Assembly: GCA_045577945.1 (NCBI GenBank)
Contig: JAZNJG010000142.1
Location: 22,969 to 86,968, forward strand
DNA: 64,000 nt
Direction: 5' to 3'
Origin: CAG-698 sp045577945
GTDB taxonomy: Bacteria; Bacillota_I; Bacilli_A; ML615J-28; CAG-698
Part shown: piece by piece, positions 22,371 through 30,910 of the stretch
How the letters are laid out: every line of letters begins with the position of its first letter
Position numbering within the stretch: the first letter of the stretch is position 1
Position numbers and translations under genes: made by a program
The notes under the pieces: model-generated
The model's database searches: none
Told to the model about the DNA's origin: nothing
The model's input: the letters and a program-made list of their open reading frames with translations, nothing else

Positions 22371-22604
22371 ATGAACATGGATGAACAAAATCAACAAATA
22401 CAATCAGGTGATATTAGATTTGATCTTTACAGTCAAATACATTTTTATATTACAAATAGTAGCGATAATTCATATAGTATAATTAACAGTAAAATGTATA
22501 CATCAAGTGTTAATAAAAATGAATGCTATGAGACGAGATTAATTAAACATTTTGATGATAATAAAGAAGGTTTAATTAAATTTGTAGAAAGCTTTTGTGA
22601 ATAA
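22371..22604 (+). CDS. Hypothetical small protein
   Basis: 77 residues, AGGAG site, own early promoter. No motif recognised; S-, N- and Q-rich start, acidic end. A perfect shared terminator follows. Confidence 0.55.
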   Translation: MNMDEQNQQIQSGDIRFDLYSQIHFYITNSSDNSYSIINSKMYTSSVNKNECYETRLIKHFDDNKEGLIKFVESFCE

Positions 22605-22633
22605 AAAAGGAGGAAATAATTTCCTCCTTTTTT
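22603..22633. terminator. Bidirectional terminator (AAAAAAGGAGGAAA palindrome)
   Basis: Perfect 14-bp inverted repeat with loop TAA between convergent genes. The core stem is the same as at 12628 and 56308. Confidence 0.85.
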
Positions 22634-22641
22634 ATTATTTT

Positions 22642-23292
22642 TTATACCCATAATAACATCCAAGCTAACCAAGCACCTTGATAGCCACCATATATCCATT
22701 CACCCCAATTCCATCCATTTTTACCAAATGGAATTTTCTTTTCAACTTTACTACCAATCCAGTAGCAAATACCCATACCTAAACCAGATAGCATAAACCA
22801 TAAACTATTTAAATATAATCCCCATAAGAACGTCAGAATTAAGCCTGTTAAGCAAGTTCCACAGAAACCAAATATTCTAGGGAATTCATATAACCAATAA
22901 GTCTTTGCTTCAACTTGAACCCAGTGACCAAATAATTTATTGAATATTTTAGCTGATTTTTCACTAAATGTTATTCTAATACTATATAATAAATCATCAA
23001 TTAATTCACATTCTTCATCTTTTAGTGGATTAATTTTACCACCACCAACTAATGATCCGATATATAATCCCCATCCATATAATTGGTAAGAGGTATAACA
23101 ATCAATAAAGCCAACTAACCAGTTTTCTAAACCAAATCCATAAAAAAAGCAGCCATATAGACCGAAAGCAACAGCATACCAAATTTTATTCATTAGAGCT
23201 TTATAACCTTTAAATTCCAAACCACCTCTAACACGCCAAAGAAAAGCTGATAAGATTATAATTAAAATACTATATAAAATATTAATTATCAT
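22642..23292 (-). CDS. Multi-pass membrane protein
   Basis: 216 residues with about six hydrophobic segments. Notable are WRVRGGLEFKG at about 20-30 and a W/G-rich C-terminus (NWGEWIYGGYQGAWLAW). The protein at 50309 has a related layout (WGEFWQGW near the C-terminus), so both may belong to one phage membrane family. Function unknown. A late promoter precedes it. Confidence 0.65.
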   Translation of the reverse strand: MIINILYSILIIILSAFLWRVRGGLEFKGYKALMNKIWYAVAFGLYGCFFYGFGLENWLVGFIDCYTSYQLYGWGLYIGSLVGGGKINPLKDEECELIDDLLYSIRITFSEKSAKIFNKLFGHWVQVEAKTYWLYEFPRIFGFCGTCLTGLILTFLWGLYLNSLWFMLSGLGMGICYWIGSKVEKKIPFGKNGWNWGEWIYGGYQGAWLAWMLLWV

Positions 23293-23320
23293 AGAGATCT
23301 CCTCATAATAAACTTATACA

Positions 23321-23332
23321 TAATTATTTATT
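23321..23332 (-). promoter_or_regulatory. Late-type promoter for the membrane gene
   Basis: AAATAAATAATTA on the - strand, about 29 bases before the start of the gene ending at 22642. Confidence 0.5.
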
Positions 23333-23336
23333 TTTG

Positions 23337-23366
23337 TTGATTTTAATTGAGAATTTATTATATAAT
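23337..23366 (+). promoter_or_regulatory. Early-type promoter
   Basis: TTGATT at 23337 and TATAAT at 23361 with an 18-base spacer, before the gene at 23402. Confidence 0.65.
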
Positions 23367-23401
23367 TTATCTATAATAAAAATATTGAAAGGAGTGTTAT
23401 G

Positions 23402-23719
23402 ATGAAAAATAGTATGTGGAAAACAAACAATGAAATACCTACAACATATGTAAATGTTGTTATGAAATTTGATGAGCCGTTCGGAGATCAACTACCAAAA
23501 GACGAACAAGATCCGGAATACGAATGTATTGAAATGAGAGATCCAGGTGATGGAAATGATTTATGTTGGCAATGGTTTGAGCAGTGTTCAACTTGGTGTT
23601 ATCTAGATGATTTAATTAGATGTTCAAAAGATATATGTAGTATTGCTGAGAAGTTTTTAGAAAAGAATATTGAATTTGAAGATTGGGTTGGAATGAATTT
23701 TGAGTATTTAGAAAAATAA
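23402..23719 (+). CDS. Hypothetical protein
   Basis: 105 residues from the ATG at 23402; an in-frame ATG directly upstream at 23399 is equivalent. GAAAGGAG lies at the right distance. Acidic and W/C-rich (CWQWFEQCSTWCYLDDLIRCSKDIC). No family recognised. Confidence 0.55.
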   Translation: MKNSMWKTNNEIPTTYVNVVMKFDEPFGDQLPKDEQDPEYECIEMRDPGDGNDLCWQWFEQCSTWCYLDDLIRCSKDICSIAEKFLEKNIEFEDWVGMNFEYLEK

Positions 23720-23726
23720 TATAAAA

Positions 23727-23760
23727 AGAAAAAGACTAGTTTTATTACTAGTCTTTTTCT
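23727..23760. terminator. Bidirectional terminator
   Basis: AGAAAAAGACTAGT pairs with ACTAGTCTTTTTCT over a 6-base loop, between convergent genes. Confidence 0.85.
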
Positions 23761-23801
23761 CTATCTCATATGTATGTTAACATATTCGATATAGGGAAAT
23801 T

Positions 23802-24167
23802 TTATATATTTTCTTCTGGATAAGGATAACGAGCTTTGATTTCTTCAACTTTTTGCTTACGTTCTTCAATAAGTAGGTTGATTTCAGCAATAATCTCAGT
23901 AGTTTGCTCTTCATCACCAAGTCTTTGAATATGACAAGTGATAGGATCAACCTCATTTTTGTAGGCTTCTTGTCTTGCTTGTTGCTGCTCTTCTTTTGTC
24001 GGTTCAGGTTTCTCAGGAGCATAGCCTTGAACATACCAACGCTCATCATAACCTAACTCAACTTCCATTTCAATCATGCCAATAGATTGATAGAAAGAAG
24101 AGTTTGTACCAGTTCCAATGGACACTTCTTTAGTTTCGTCATTTATTACTTTTGCATATTTTTTCAT
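23802..24167 (-). CDS. Fibre accessory/assembly protein
   Basis: 121 residues. The C-terminal half (QQQARQEAYKNEVDPITCHI, then EEQTTEIIAEINLL and YPYPEEN) is clearly related to the protein at 25311, which follows another fibre gene. The N-terminal half is a small beta-type domain (YDERWYVQGYAP). Placed directly after a fibre gene, it is probably a fibre chaperone or tip protein. Confidence 0.7.
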   Translation of the reverse strand: MKKYAKVINDETKEVSIGTGTNSSFYQSIGMIEMEVELGYDERWYVQGYAPEKPEPTKEEQQQARQEAYKNEVDPITCHIQRLGDEEQTTEIIAEINLLIEERKQKVEEIKARYPYPEENI

Positions 24168-24168
24168 A

Positions 24169-25311
24169 TTAATTTACTCCTTTACAAGGATAAAATGTTA
24201 ATTGTCCATAGTTATTGTCTCGCAATTCTACAACATCTCCTGCTTCAACAGGAACGCAACAACTACCATTCCAATAAGTAGCTGTACTGAAGGATAATTG
24301 AATGTCATTTATATAAAAAGATGAACCTGTTCCACCTGTTCCACCTGATTGATATAAAATCCAACCTTTTGTAAGGCAAGTATAAGTTCCTTGTACTCTA
24401 TTTAATACTAAAATTCCTGCTGTATAATCAGGCATATTAAGCGCATCATTGTAATCAACTACTCTAAATGGAAGTTTAGTAGAAAACGAAGCTATTTTAC
24501 CGTTATCGCTACTTGATTTAATATTAAATCTACCTATTACTAATTTATCAGCACCTAGATAAGTGTTACCATTATACAAATAGTTATCTGATTTAACTAA
24601 TAGATTTGAATACCAAACAACTGTATTGTCGTTTTTCAAAGCTAAATCAAATGTTCCATAAGTTTCGCTACCCCAAGTATGTGTTACAACTTTACTTGTA
24701 ACAAACTCAATACTCCTCAAACTACCATCAGCATTTCTACCATCTGGTATCAAGCCTTTAACACCCGGTAAAGCAAATACAGTTGAGCCAATATAACTAA
24801 AGCCGTTGAAGACTTGGTCAATAGAAGTAATAGTACCATCTGAAACAGTTACGATAGCTAAAGATAAACTCCAAACATCACTTTCAAGTACCCCGTTTCT
24901 ATAAAATGCTACAGTCATTGTAGATGTATTATAAAACATTCCTGAACCAGTTGGTGGTGTTGTACCACTTGTGCAAGCTGATGGTGATTGATTTGCCCAA
25001 GCTTTATTATCTCTTATATTACAAAACACAACAAAAGTCCCACTACCACTATGAGGTGAAACAACCAAATCATTATCTAAAATTATATGCGAACCGTCAC
25101 CCTTATACAGCTTACTACCTGCCTTTAGTGTTAGCACACCATCATTAAGCTCTAGTTTAATATCTTGTGGTATTTCTGTTATGCAGTTGGTGACGTTTTT
25201 AGAATACTTAGCAAAATTAACAAAGTTAGAAGGAACATTACCGAAATCTCTATCAACTTTATCATTGAGAGCTTCAAGCACTACTCCAGCATCATAATTC
25301 ACTTCGGTCAT
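24169..25311 (-). CDS. Tail fibre protein
   Basis: 380 residues. The segment TNCITEIPQDIKLELNDG plus VLTLKAGSK (about 42-68) and the later SIDQVFNGFSYIGSTVFALPG are shared with the DGR2 target at 58727. The C-terminus reads TATYWNGSCCVPVEAGDVVELRD and differs from DGR2. I find no template-like repeat for it in the window, so it is a non-DGR receptor-binding fibre sharing the same shaft module. Its ATG overlaps the stop of the accessory gene upstream. Confidence 0.8.
   Translation of the reverse strand: MTEVNYDAGVVLEALNDKVDRDFGNVPSNFVNFAKYSKNVTNCITEIPQDIKLELNDGVLTLKAGSKLYKGDGSHIILDNDLVVSPHSGSGTFVVFCNIRDNKAWANQSPSACTSGTTPPTGSGMFYNTSTMTVAFYRNGVLESDVWSLSLAIVTVSDGTITSIDQVFNGFSYIGSTVFALPGVKGLIPDGRNADGSLRSIEFVTSKVVTHTWGSETYGTFDLALKNDNTVVWYSNLLVKSDNYLYNGNTYLGADKLVIGRFNIKSSSDNGKIASFSTKLPFRVVDYNDALNMPDYTAGILVLNRVQGTYTCLTKGWILYQSGGTGGTGSSFYINDIQLSFSTATYWNGSCCVPVEAGDVVELRDNNYGQLTFYPCKGVN
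25128..25191 (-). repeat. Fibre shaft DNA block shared with 60456-60519
   Basis: About 64 bases are nearly identical (CATCATTAAGCTCTAGTTTA and flanks) between two fibre genes 35 kb apart. Such blocks can recombine and exchange fibre tips. Confidence 0.7.
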
Positions 25312-25703
25312 TATTCATTCTCCTCTGGATATGGATTTTCTTCTTTTATTTTAGCAACTATTTCCGCTCTCTTAACTTTAAGAGCATCAATTTCTGCAAT
25401 AATATCTTCTGTCTGTTCCTCATCTCGTAAAGATTGTATTTGACAAGTGATCGGGTCTTTTTGGTCTCGATAAAGAGCTTCACGAGTCTGACGAACTTCT
25501 TCATAGGTTAGAAGTGGTTTCTCAACAACAGGAGCTGGTTTAGGCTCTGGAATTTTATTAATCTGAAAATAACGCTTGCCGTTTTCACGACGTTCAATAA
25601 TTTCAGTCAATATTGCTTTGTTAGCATTGCACCAAGCTTTAGCTTCGTTGAATTTCTCGTCAAAAGTTCCGTCAATATATTCAATTATCTGTCCGTATTC
25701 CAT
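25311..25703 (-). CDS. Fibre accessory/assembly protein
   Basis: 130 residues. The C-terminal part (TREALYRDQKDPITCQIQSL, EEQTEDIIAEIDAL, NPYPEENE) is homologous to the protein at 23802. The N-terminal part (FNEAKAWCNANKAILTEI) resembles that of the protein at 55956 (GAIWCNENNARIEVID). This makes it a mosaic of the accessory family. Follows the fibre gene at 25717. Confidence 0.7.
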   Translation of the reverse strand: MEYGQIIEYIDGTFDEKFNEAKAWCNANKAILTEIIERRENGKRYFQINKIPEPKPAPVVEKPLLTYEEVRQTREALYRDQKDPITCQIQSLRDEEQTEDIIAEIDALKVKRAEIVAKIKEENPYPEENE

Positions 25704-25716
25704 TTAGTATACCCCC

Positions 25717-26910
25717 CTATTTAATAGCATCCATTTTAATTTCAGCAATAACAGCACACGCTCCCAACCAAGGATTGTATGCGGTTTTAGTTATGTTCAA
25801 TTGATGGTATTTATAGTATTTCTGTGAATTAACTACAATTTCCCAAGTTGCACCTTGAGCAGTTACATCATTTGTCCAATCGCAAATATGTTCCCAAGTG
25901 GCGTTATCATTTGAACCCAAAACAGTTCCAGCAGTAACGCCTTTATGTCCAGAAGAATTCGAAGTTGTAATTGTAAGTTTTTTTAACTTCAAAGCTTTTG
26001 GATTATACATTATCAACCACTGTGGCATACCACCACTTGAGTGCCAAATTGTACTAGTGTTATTGTCAAAAGCATTCCAATAAGCACCACTATATACACT
26101 CTTACCAGTAACAGCAAAGCTGTCACCGCCTAAAGTTCCATTAGCGGTTAAAACTGGTTGTTTGAATATGTTGTCATAAACCAATGTACTTCCGTTATAT
26201 ATTTTCGATATTTCCGTTGAACCAAAATATATTCTACTCATCTCTTTAGGTGGAACTGTAACAATATAATCATAATCATCGGCAGTACTTTCAATTCCTT
26301 TAGTACCTCTCCACCATTCTTCACCATTTATTTTGATGTAGGATTTTCTAAGGTCGATTGAACCACTAGTAAAAGCAGCCGCATAGTATTTACCGCCCGC
26401 TTGAAAGTCAGCACCAATAGCTATGTTATATCCAGAAGTAATAGGAGTGGTAACACTTGATGAAGCTTCTGGTGTGTAGATAACTCCATCAGTAGACAAA
26501 CTTAGCTCGTACCCTGTTTCAGGATTATAAGAAGCTTTTGCATAATAGTCTTTGTTTACTTCAAGAGTAGTAGTTCCAGTAATTCCAAATAATAGGGTAC
26601 TTGTATTGTTGGCATAAGCACCAAAATATAAATTATTTTTACCAGTAACAACAACGTCAACAGGTTGATAAGCAACGCTTGAGGAGTTAAATAAACTCCT
26701 GCTAACACCTAAAGCACTCAAATTGAACTTAGCAACTATATCCCAACTGTTTGAGTTAGGGCTAAAGTTCTCAGGCAACACAAGCCAACTCGTTGAACTG
26801 AAACCACTAGCAATACCATTCTCAATAGTTGGAGAGCCTACAACTGTTACATTAGGCTCTGTTCCGTACTTGTAATATTTCTTCAACACTGGATTCAAAT
26901 ACACAGGCAT
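25717..26910 (-). CDS. Tail fibre with LamG-like and discoidin-like domains
   Basis: 397 residues. The first half (about 25-200) looks like a concanavalin/LamG-type jelly roll (SWDIVAKFNLSALGVSRSLF, then YELSLSTDGVIYTPE). The middle has the common phage linker IYFGSTEISKIYNGSTLVYD. The C-terminal part (about 255-397) resembles an F5/8 type C (discoidin) domain: YWNAFDNNTSTIWHSSGG, SSGHKGVTAGTVLGSNDN, and a final strand. These folds bind carbohydrate, which fits a surface-glycan receptor. Confidence 0.75.
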   Translation of the reverse strand: MPVYLNPVLKKYYKYGTEPNVTVVGSPTIENGIASGFSSTSWLVLPENFSPNSNSWDIVAKFNLSALGVSRSLFNSSSVAYQPVDVVVTGKNNLYFGAYANNTSTLLFGITGTTTLEVNKDYYAKASYNPETGYELSLSTDGVIYTPEASSSVTTPITSGYNIAIGADFQAGGKYYAAAFTSGSIDLRKSYIKINGEEWWRGTKGIESTADDYDYIVTVPPKEMSRIYFGSTEISKIYNGSTLVYDNIFKQPVLTANGTLGGDSFAVTGKSVYSGAYWNAFDNNTSTIWHSSGGMPQWLIMYNPKALKLKKLTITTSNSSGHKGVTAGTVLGSNDNATWEHICDWTNDVTAQGATWEIVVNSQKYYKYHQLNITKTAYNPWLGACAVIAEIKMDAIK

Positions 26911-26913
26911 GGC

Positions 26914-27957
26914 TTAGACCTCCGGTATGCAATATAGCACACCTTCTTCTGGTTCGACTGGTAAAACAGATACAAGCTTAATTTTATTTGATTCAGAGCT
27001 AATTATTTCTTCTAACCCAGAACCTCTATAATTCCCACCGTCTATATCAACCTTTCCATTTAAGGCTTCAGTGATTGCTCCAATATTAATTTCAGTCTCT
27101 TCGCGTTTAGTGTTACCAACGTAGAAATAAAGATACTTCTTATTCTGAACTTCTTTATATTTAGTAGAAGATAAATCAGCGACTATACCTGATTTTGTTG
27201 GGTCTGTGGTAATACCTGTTGCTAAATACCCTGATGTTTGAGTATTTTGACCAGTTGTAGTGCCAACATTTTCTCCGTATGATGTTGTTAATCCTGACAA
27301 TAATTGTGTATTATTGTTAACCCAACTTGTTAAACCCCTATCATTAGTTCCATCGGTCAACCCCAAAGCCATTCCATTACCAACAACAGGATAAGTTTTT
27401 TGCAAATCAAGCTCATCACTTATCTTTCTCGGTAACTTAAATCTCTTATTCTCTTCATCTAAGATATAATACCAAGCAGCTCCAGTTAAATTATAAATCT
27501 GTTCAACAAGATTTGATTGATCCGGTAATACAATCTTATAATTTTTAGACGTCATATAGTATGTAATGAGTAACCCATTAACTAATTCAGTAGTTGGCTC
27601 AACTACTAAAGCTTTCTCATTAACTAATTCATTATATGCAGTATAATAGATATCTCCATCTTGCCAAGAAAATGTGTCTGCTCTAATAAAACTCGCGTCA
27701 GTTAGTTTATGATCCTGCCAAGTATGAAAAAATAAAGGTAAAGCAGCTCCACCACCTAAACTAATTTCTTTCCAAAACAAACTATCTGATAAATTATTTC
27801 CTAAATTATTATCAGTGAGAGATTGATATAGTTTAATTTCTTCAGAATCAGCTGAAATAACTGTATTATTAATATTATATGATTTTTCTGGTGAGTAATT
27901 GAAAATACCAATTGTATTATCTAAATCTTTAACTAAATTTTGAGGTAATTTTATCAT
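26914..27957 (-). CDS. Tail fibre protein
   Basis: 347 residues. Starts MIKLPQNLVKDLDNTIGIFN, like the attachment end of the DGR2 target (LMQNLVKDLETELDF). The block VVGNGMALGLTDGT and GITTDPTKSGIVADL is shared with the fibre at 53032. Probably a receptor-binding or tip fibre. It is preceded by the G10-containing leader peptide and a late promoter. Confidence 0.75.
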   Translation of the reverse strand: MIKLPQNLVKDLDNTIGIFNYSPEKSYNINNTVISADSEEIKLYQSLTDNNLGNNLSDSLFWKEISLGGGAALPLFFHTWQDHKLTDASFIRADTFSWQDGDIYYTAYNELVNEKALVVEPTTELVNGLLITYYMTSKNYKIVLPDQSNLVEQIYNLTGAAWYYILDEENKRFKLPRKISDELDLQKTYPVVGNGMALGLTDGTNDRGLTSWVNNNTQLLSGLTTSYGENVGTTTGQNTQTSGYLATGITTDPTKSGIVADLSSTKYKEVQNKKYLYFYVGNTKREETEINIGAITEALNGKVDIDGGNYRGSGLEEIISSESNKIKLVSVLPVEPEEGVLYCIPEV

Positions 27958-27996
27958 TATTAAATTACCTCCTTAATTTTTAATAGAGAGGAATTA

Positions 27997-28050
27997 CCTA
28001 GCGCCCCCCCCCCAGTCTAACATTGAAAAAATATGTTTATTGAACATTTT
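27997..28050 (-). CDS. Short leader frame containing a G10 tract
   Basis: On the - strand an ATG with GAAAGGG eight bases upstream begins MFNKHIFSMLDWGGGAR and stops. It is downstream of a late promoter and upstream of the fibre start at 27957. Ten consecutive G lie inside the frame. With nine G the frame would read on as GNSSLLKIKEV and end at the fibre ribosome site. Confidence 0.45.
28004..28013 (-). repeat. Homopolymeric G10 tract
   Basis: Ten G in a row in a very A/T-rich genome, in the leader of a fibre operon. Such tracts slip during replication and cause phase variation in bacteria and phages. Confidence 0.8.
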
Positions 28051-28080
28051 AATCCCTTTCTATTAAAACTTATCTTTATA

Positions 28081-28092
28081 CAATTATTTATA
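28081..28092 (-). promoter_or_regulatory. Late promoter, TATAAATAATTG
   Basis: Upstream of the leader peptide and fibre gene ending at 26914. Confidence 0.6.
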
Positions 28093-28096
28093 TAAA

Positions 28097-28134
28097 ATAA
28101 AAGTGTCTATTTTTGAAATAGACACTTTTATTAT
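28097..28134. terminator. Terminator between fibre genes
   Basis: AAAAGTGTCTATTT pairs with AAATAGACACTTTT over a TTG loop. It ends the fibre gene at 28154 just before the next late promoter. Confidence 0.8.
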
Positions 28135-28153
28135 CTTTTATTTAGAATAAAAA

Positions 28154-29590
28154 TTAGCCTGTGATAACTGCTTTATAAGTATCAGCAGCAACACCAGAAG
28201 CAGCATTGATTTTAACTACAACGCTATTATTTGATTGAACGATAGTAGCAAAAACAACTTGACCTGTAGCAGCTTCTTTCAACTGAACTGTAGCATCTTC
28301 ACCGAATGTATGTTCAATTGTCCATGTTGCAACACCAGAAGTAGCTGATAATTCAGGGTTATTAACAACTAGCTTGTGAGAAGCAGCAGCTGCTGCAGCC
28401 AAAGCTTCTTCTTTTGCAGAATTAATTGAACCTTCTAATTCAGTTTTTTGAGCTGTTACATTTTCAATTGTTGCGTATGTTTTAGCAACATCTTCTGATG
28501 TGATATAAGCAGACAAATCAACAGTTTCTGATAATTTATCCCATCCAGCATCAGTCCAAGCATAATTAGCACCTGTTTCTGTAATATTATAAACATCACC
28601 AATTACTTGACCTTCTGAAGGCAAATCAGAGAAAGTAGCAACTGAACCTTTGAATTTATAAACAGATGAAACTTTTGCATCAACTTCTGCTTTTGTATAA
28701 GCATCACCAATACCGTAACCTGCTAAAGTTGTTGCTTTATCAGCTTTTCCTTCCAAAGCAGCAGCAACACCACCTGATTTAACAGGGTTTGTAGATTCAG
28801 CGGTTGGAACATCATCAAAAGTTAATACATCTTGTTTTTTAGCTAATTCAGTTGTTAATGATGTTTCATTAACGTATTTAGAATCGTTAGTCAAATCAGA
28901 CAATTTAGTTGGAACATCAGCAGCATTTGCTTTAACTGATAAACCACTTACTAATTGTTTAACATTAACAGCAGCTGTTTCAGAAGTACCTTCAGCAACT
29001 TCTAATGCAGTAGCAATCTTAACAATACCTTTTACAGAATCAGAAGCTTCAGGTAATGCACTCCAAGAAGCTGCTTCACCGTTAGTTGTTAAATATTTAC
29101 CTTCATTTCCTGCTTGAGCTGGTAATGAATCTTTAGCATTGACTAAATTATCAACTTCAGTTTTTGTATAAGCATCACTAATGTTGTATCCAGCTAAAGT
29201 TGTAGCTTTGTCAGCTTTAGCAGCAACTGCACCATCAACTTCAGTTTTTGTATAAGCATCAGCGATACCATAACCTGCCAATGAAGTAGCTTTATCAGCC
29301 TTAGCATTAACAGCAGTATCAACTTCAGTTTTTGTATAAGCGTTTTCGATTCCATAACCTGCTAAAGTTGTTGCTTTGTCAGCTTTAGCATCAAAAGAAG
29401 CTTGTAATTCTTCTAAAGTTGTATATGAAACCCATTTAGTATTCTCATAGCAATAAAATTTATGAGAAGCTGTGTTATAATAAATTTGACCTTCAACAGG
29501 ATTTGCAGGAGCTGTTGATAAATTCTGAACAACGGCATTTTGCAATTCATTCTTATTAAGATCAAGCGATGTTAAAAATTTATATGACAT
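28154..29590 (-). CDS. Repetitive tail fibre protein
   Basis: 478 residues. The N-terminal domain reads YKFLTSLDLNKNELQNAVVQ, with the common phage QIYYNTASHKFYCY turn. The shaft has four copies of a repeat, KADKATTLAGYGI followed by DAYTKTEVD, typical of trimeric coiled/beta shafts in gut phage fibres. The end is an alanine-rich helix followed by a small beta domain (ATWTIEHTFGEDATVQL). It likely projects a distal tip. First gene after the fibre at 29615 on the same strand. Confidence 0.82.
   Translation of the reverse strand: MSYKFLTSLDLNKNELQNAVVQNLSTAPANPVEGQIYYNTASHKFYCYENTKWVSYTTLEELQASFDAKADKATTLAGYGIENAYTKTEVDTAVNAKADKATSLAGYGIADAYTKTEVDGAVAAKADKATTLAGYNISDAYTKTEVDNLVNAKDSLPAQAGNEGKYLTTNGEAASWSALPEASDSVKGIVKIATALEVAEGTSETAAVNVKQLVSGLSVKANAADVPTKLSDLTNDSKYVNETSLTTELAKKQDVLTFDDVPTAESTNPVKSGGVAAALEGKADKATTLAGYGIGDAYTKAEVDAKVSSVYKFKGSVATFSDLPSEGQVIGDVYNITETGANYAWTDAGWDKLSETVDLSAYITSEDVAKTYATIENVTAQKTELEGSINSAKEEALAAAAAASHKLVVNNPELSATSGVATWTIEHTFGEDATVQLKEAATGQVVFATIVQSNNSVVVKINAASGVAADTYKAVITG
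29143..29397 (-). repeat. Tandem repeats inside the fibre gene
   Basis: Three near-identical 84-90-bp units coding for the KADKATTLAGYGI/TKTEVD repeat. A fourth, separated copy lies at about 28670-28760. Copy number could change by recombination. Confidence 0.8.
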
Positions 29591-29614
29591 ATATGTTCAT
29601 CCTTTTAGTTTATG

Positions 29615-30499
29615 TTAATTTAAATAGGCTTTTCCTGAAAATGATAGTGAAAAACTTACTATTAATTTAGATTTATCAATATATTGAACATCACCAACAA
29701 CAGCAGTCATTGCTGAATCAACAATTGTTACGCTTGGAAATTTATTTAAGTTGTGAACGATTTCCCATTTTTTACTGGCAACATCTTGCTCAAATACAAA
29801 AGTATTTGATGTAACTGTTGATGAAACTGATAAAATACCACCTTCATCAATATTCAATCCAGCACCAACAACAACACCACCTAATTGTTCATTAGTAGCT
29901 TTTGGTAGTTCATAATCTTTTGGTTTATCTTTTAAATCATTATAACTACCTGTTGTTGCAACCATTGCAAGTTTTGAGCGTTCTTCTGATATTAAATCAT
30001 CAACTTCTTTTTTAGTATAGTAGTTGGATAAATCAATATCAGTTGAACCAATCATTTCATACTTATTATCTATCCAAATATATTCTTCATATACATTACT
30101 CAATTTAGTATCTTTTTTAGGAATAAAGTATATTGTACTACCTTGTCCTTTTTCTGGTAAAACATCAAGTATTACAAATTTAACTGTTTCAATTTTACCA
30201 ATAGCTACTTTAATTGAGTTTTCAACATAATCTGAATCAACATAATTTGAATCATTTTTAAGTTGACTTGTTTTAGTTGGCACAATAGCTGATATTACAT
30301 CATTCTTAATAATAATATTTTCACCAGCTTCATAAACAATACCTTCTTTAATATTTAAATCTTTTGTTGAAAGATTGCCAACTAATTTTACATTATTAAT
30401 TGCAGGTAAATTTAATAAGCTGTTATAATCTGTTCCAGGTGGTATAACATTAAATTTAATCGAACTATTATTTGTTGTTGTATTAGTATTTCTTAACAT
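29615..30499 (-). CDS. Tail fibre/baseplate-associated protein
   Basis: 294 residues. The segments TSQLKNDSNYVDSDYVE and DIDLSNYYTKKEVDDLISEE are standard phage fibre shaft motifs. The end (VTSNTFVFEQDVASKKWEIVHNL) resembles fibre tips that pack against the baseplate. Its start overlaps the stop of the gene at 30493. Confidence 0.7.
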   Translation of the reverse strand: MLRNTNTTTNNSSIKFNVIPPGTDYNSLLNLPAINNVKLVGNLSTKDLNIKEGIVYEAGENIIIKNDVISAIVPTKTSQLKNDSNYVDSDYVENSIKVAIGKIETVKFVILDVLPEKGQGSTIYFIPKKDTKLSNVYEEYIWIDNKYEMIGSTDIDLSNYYTKKEVDDLISEERSKLAMVATTGSYNDLKDKPKDYELPKATNEQLGGVVVGAGLNIDEGGILSVSSTVTSNTFVFEQDVASKKWEIVHNLNKFPSVTIVDSAMTAVVGDVQYIDKSKLIVSFSLSFSGKAYLN

Positions 30500-30813
30500 T
30501 TAACGAGCTCTGGTAAGATTTTAAAATATATATTAGTTAATGTAGTATATTCTTTACCATATGAATCAACAACCTTCAAAGCTCCATAAATACCACCAAC
30601 AGGTAATTGTTTTGTTTCTTCTTTAGTAAAAAACAATTCAATCTTTTGACCATTTAAATTTTCATAAGTTTTAGTAATTGGACCTAATGTGAAAATTATA
30701 CGATAATCAGATAAATCTTCAACATCAGTTGTTGCTAAAACTATTTTTTGGTCCATGAAATCACTATCATCACCTTGTCTTATAACTATAGGTTTCATTA
30801 AATATAAATCCAT
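30493..30813 (-). CDS. BppU-like baseplate upper protein
   Basis: 106 residues with the pattern IVIRQGDDSDF, DYRIIFTLGPITKTYENLNG, and YGALKVVDSYGKEYTTLTNIYFKI. This corresponds to the N-terminal baseplate-binding domain of BppU-type proteins, which anchor fibres to the baseplate. It is the first gene of the - strand fibre operon and has a late promoter. Confidence 0.7.
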   Translation of the reverse strand: MDLYLMKPIVIRQGDDSDFMDQKIVLATTDVEDLSDYRIIFTLGPITKTYENLNGQKIELFFTKEETKQLPVGGIYGALKVVDSYGKEYTTLTNIYFKILPELVKC

Positions 30814-30833
30814 ATTTCAAGTTCTATACTATA

Positions 30834-30845
30834 TAATTATTTATA
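30834..30845 (-). promoter_or_regulatory. Late promoter, TATAAATAATTA
   Basis: Exact consensus 21 bases before the BppU-like gene. Confidence 0.65.
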
Positions 30846-30853
30846 CAAACAAA

Positions 30854-30883
30854 AAATGTCTAATATTTATATATTAGACATTT
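30854..30883 (-). terminator. Terminator of the repressor-like gene
   Basis: AAATGTCTAATAT pairs with ATATTAGACATTT over TTAT; on the - strand T residues follow. Confidence 0.75.
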
Positions 30884-30910
30884 GATAAATATATTTTCTA
30901 TATTTTTATA

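Noticed and set aside
23777..24049. Minus-strand 90-codon frame overlapping the fibre accessory gene
   Set aside because: Lysine- and leucine-rich shadow in another frame; the overlapping frame has clear homology to the protein at 25311.
24169..24330. C-terminus of the fibre at 24169 as a third DGR target
   Set aside because: It shares only the shaft with the DGR2 target. Its 3' end does not align to either template.
29143..29397. Regular 84-90-bp repeats that could look like a CRISPR array
   Set aside because: They lie in frame in a fibre gene and encode the KADKATTLAGYGI repeat; there are no spacers or cas genes.
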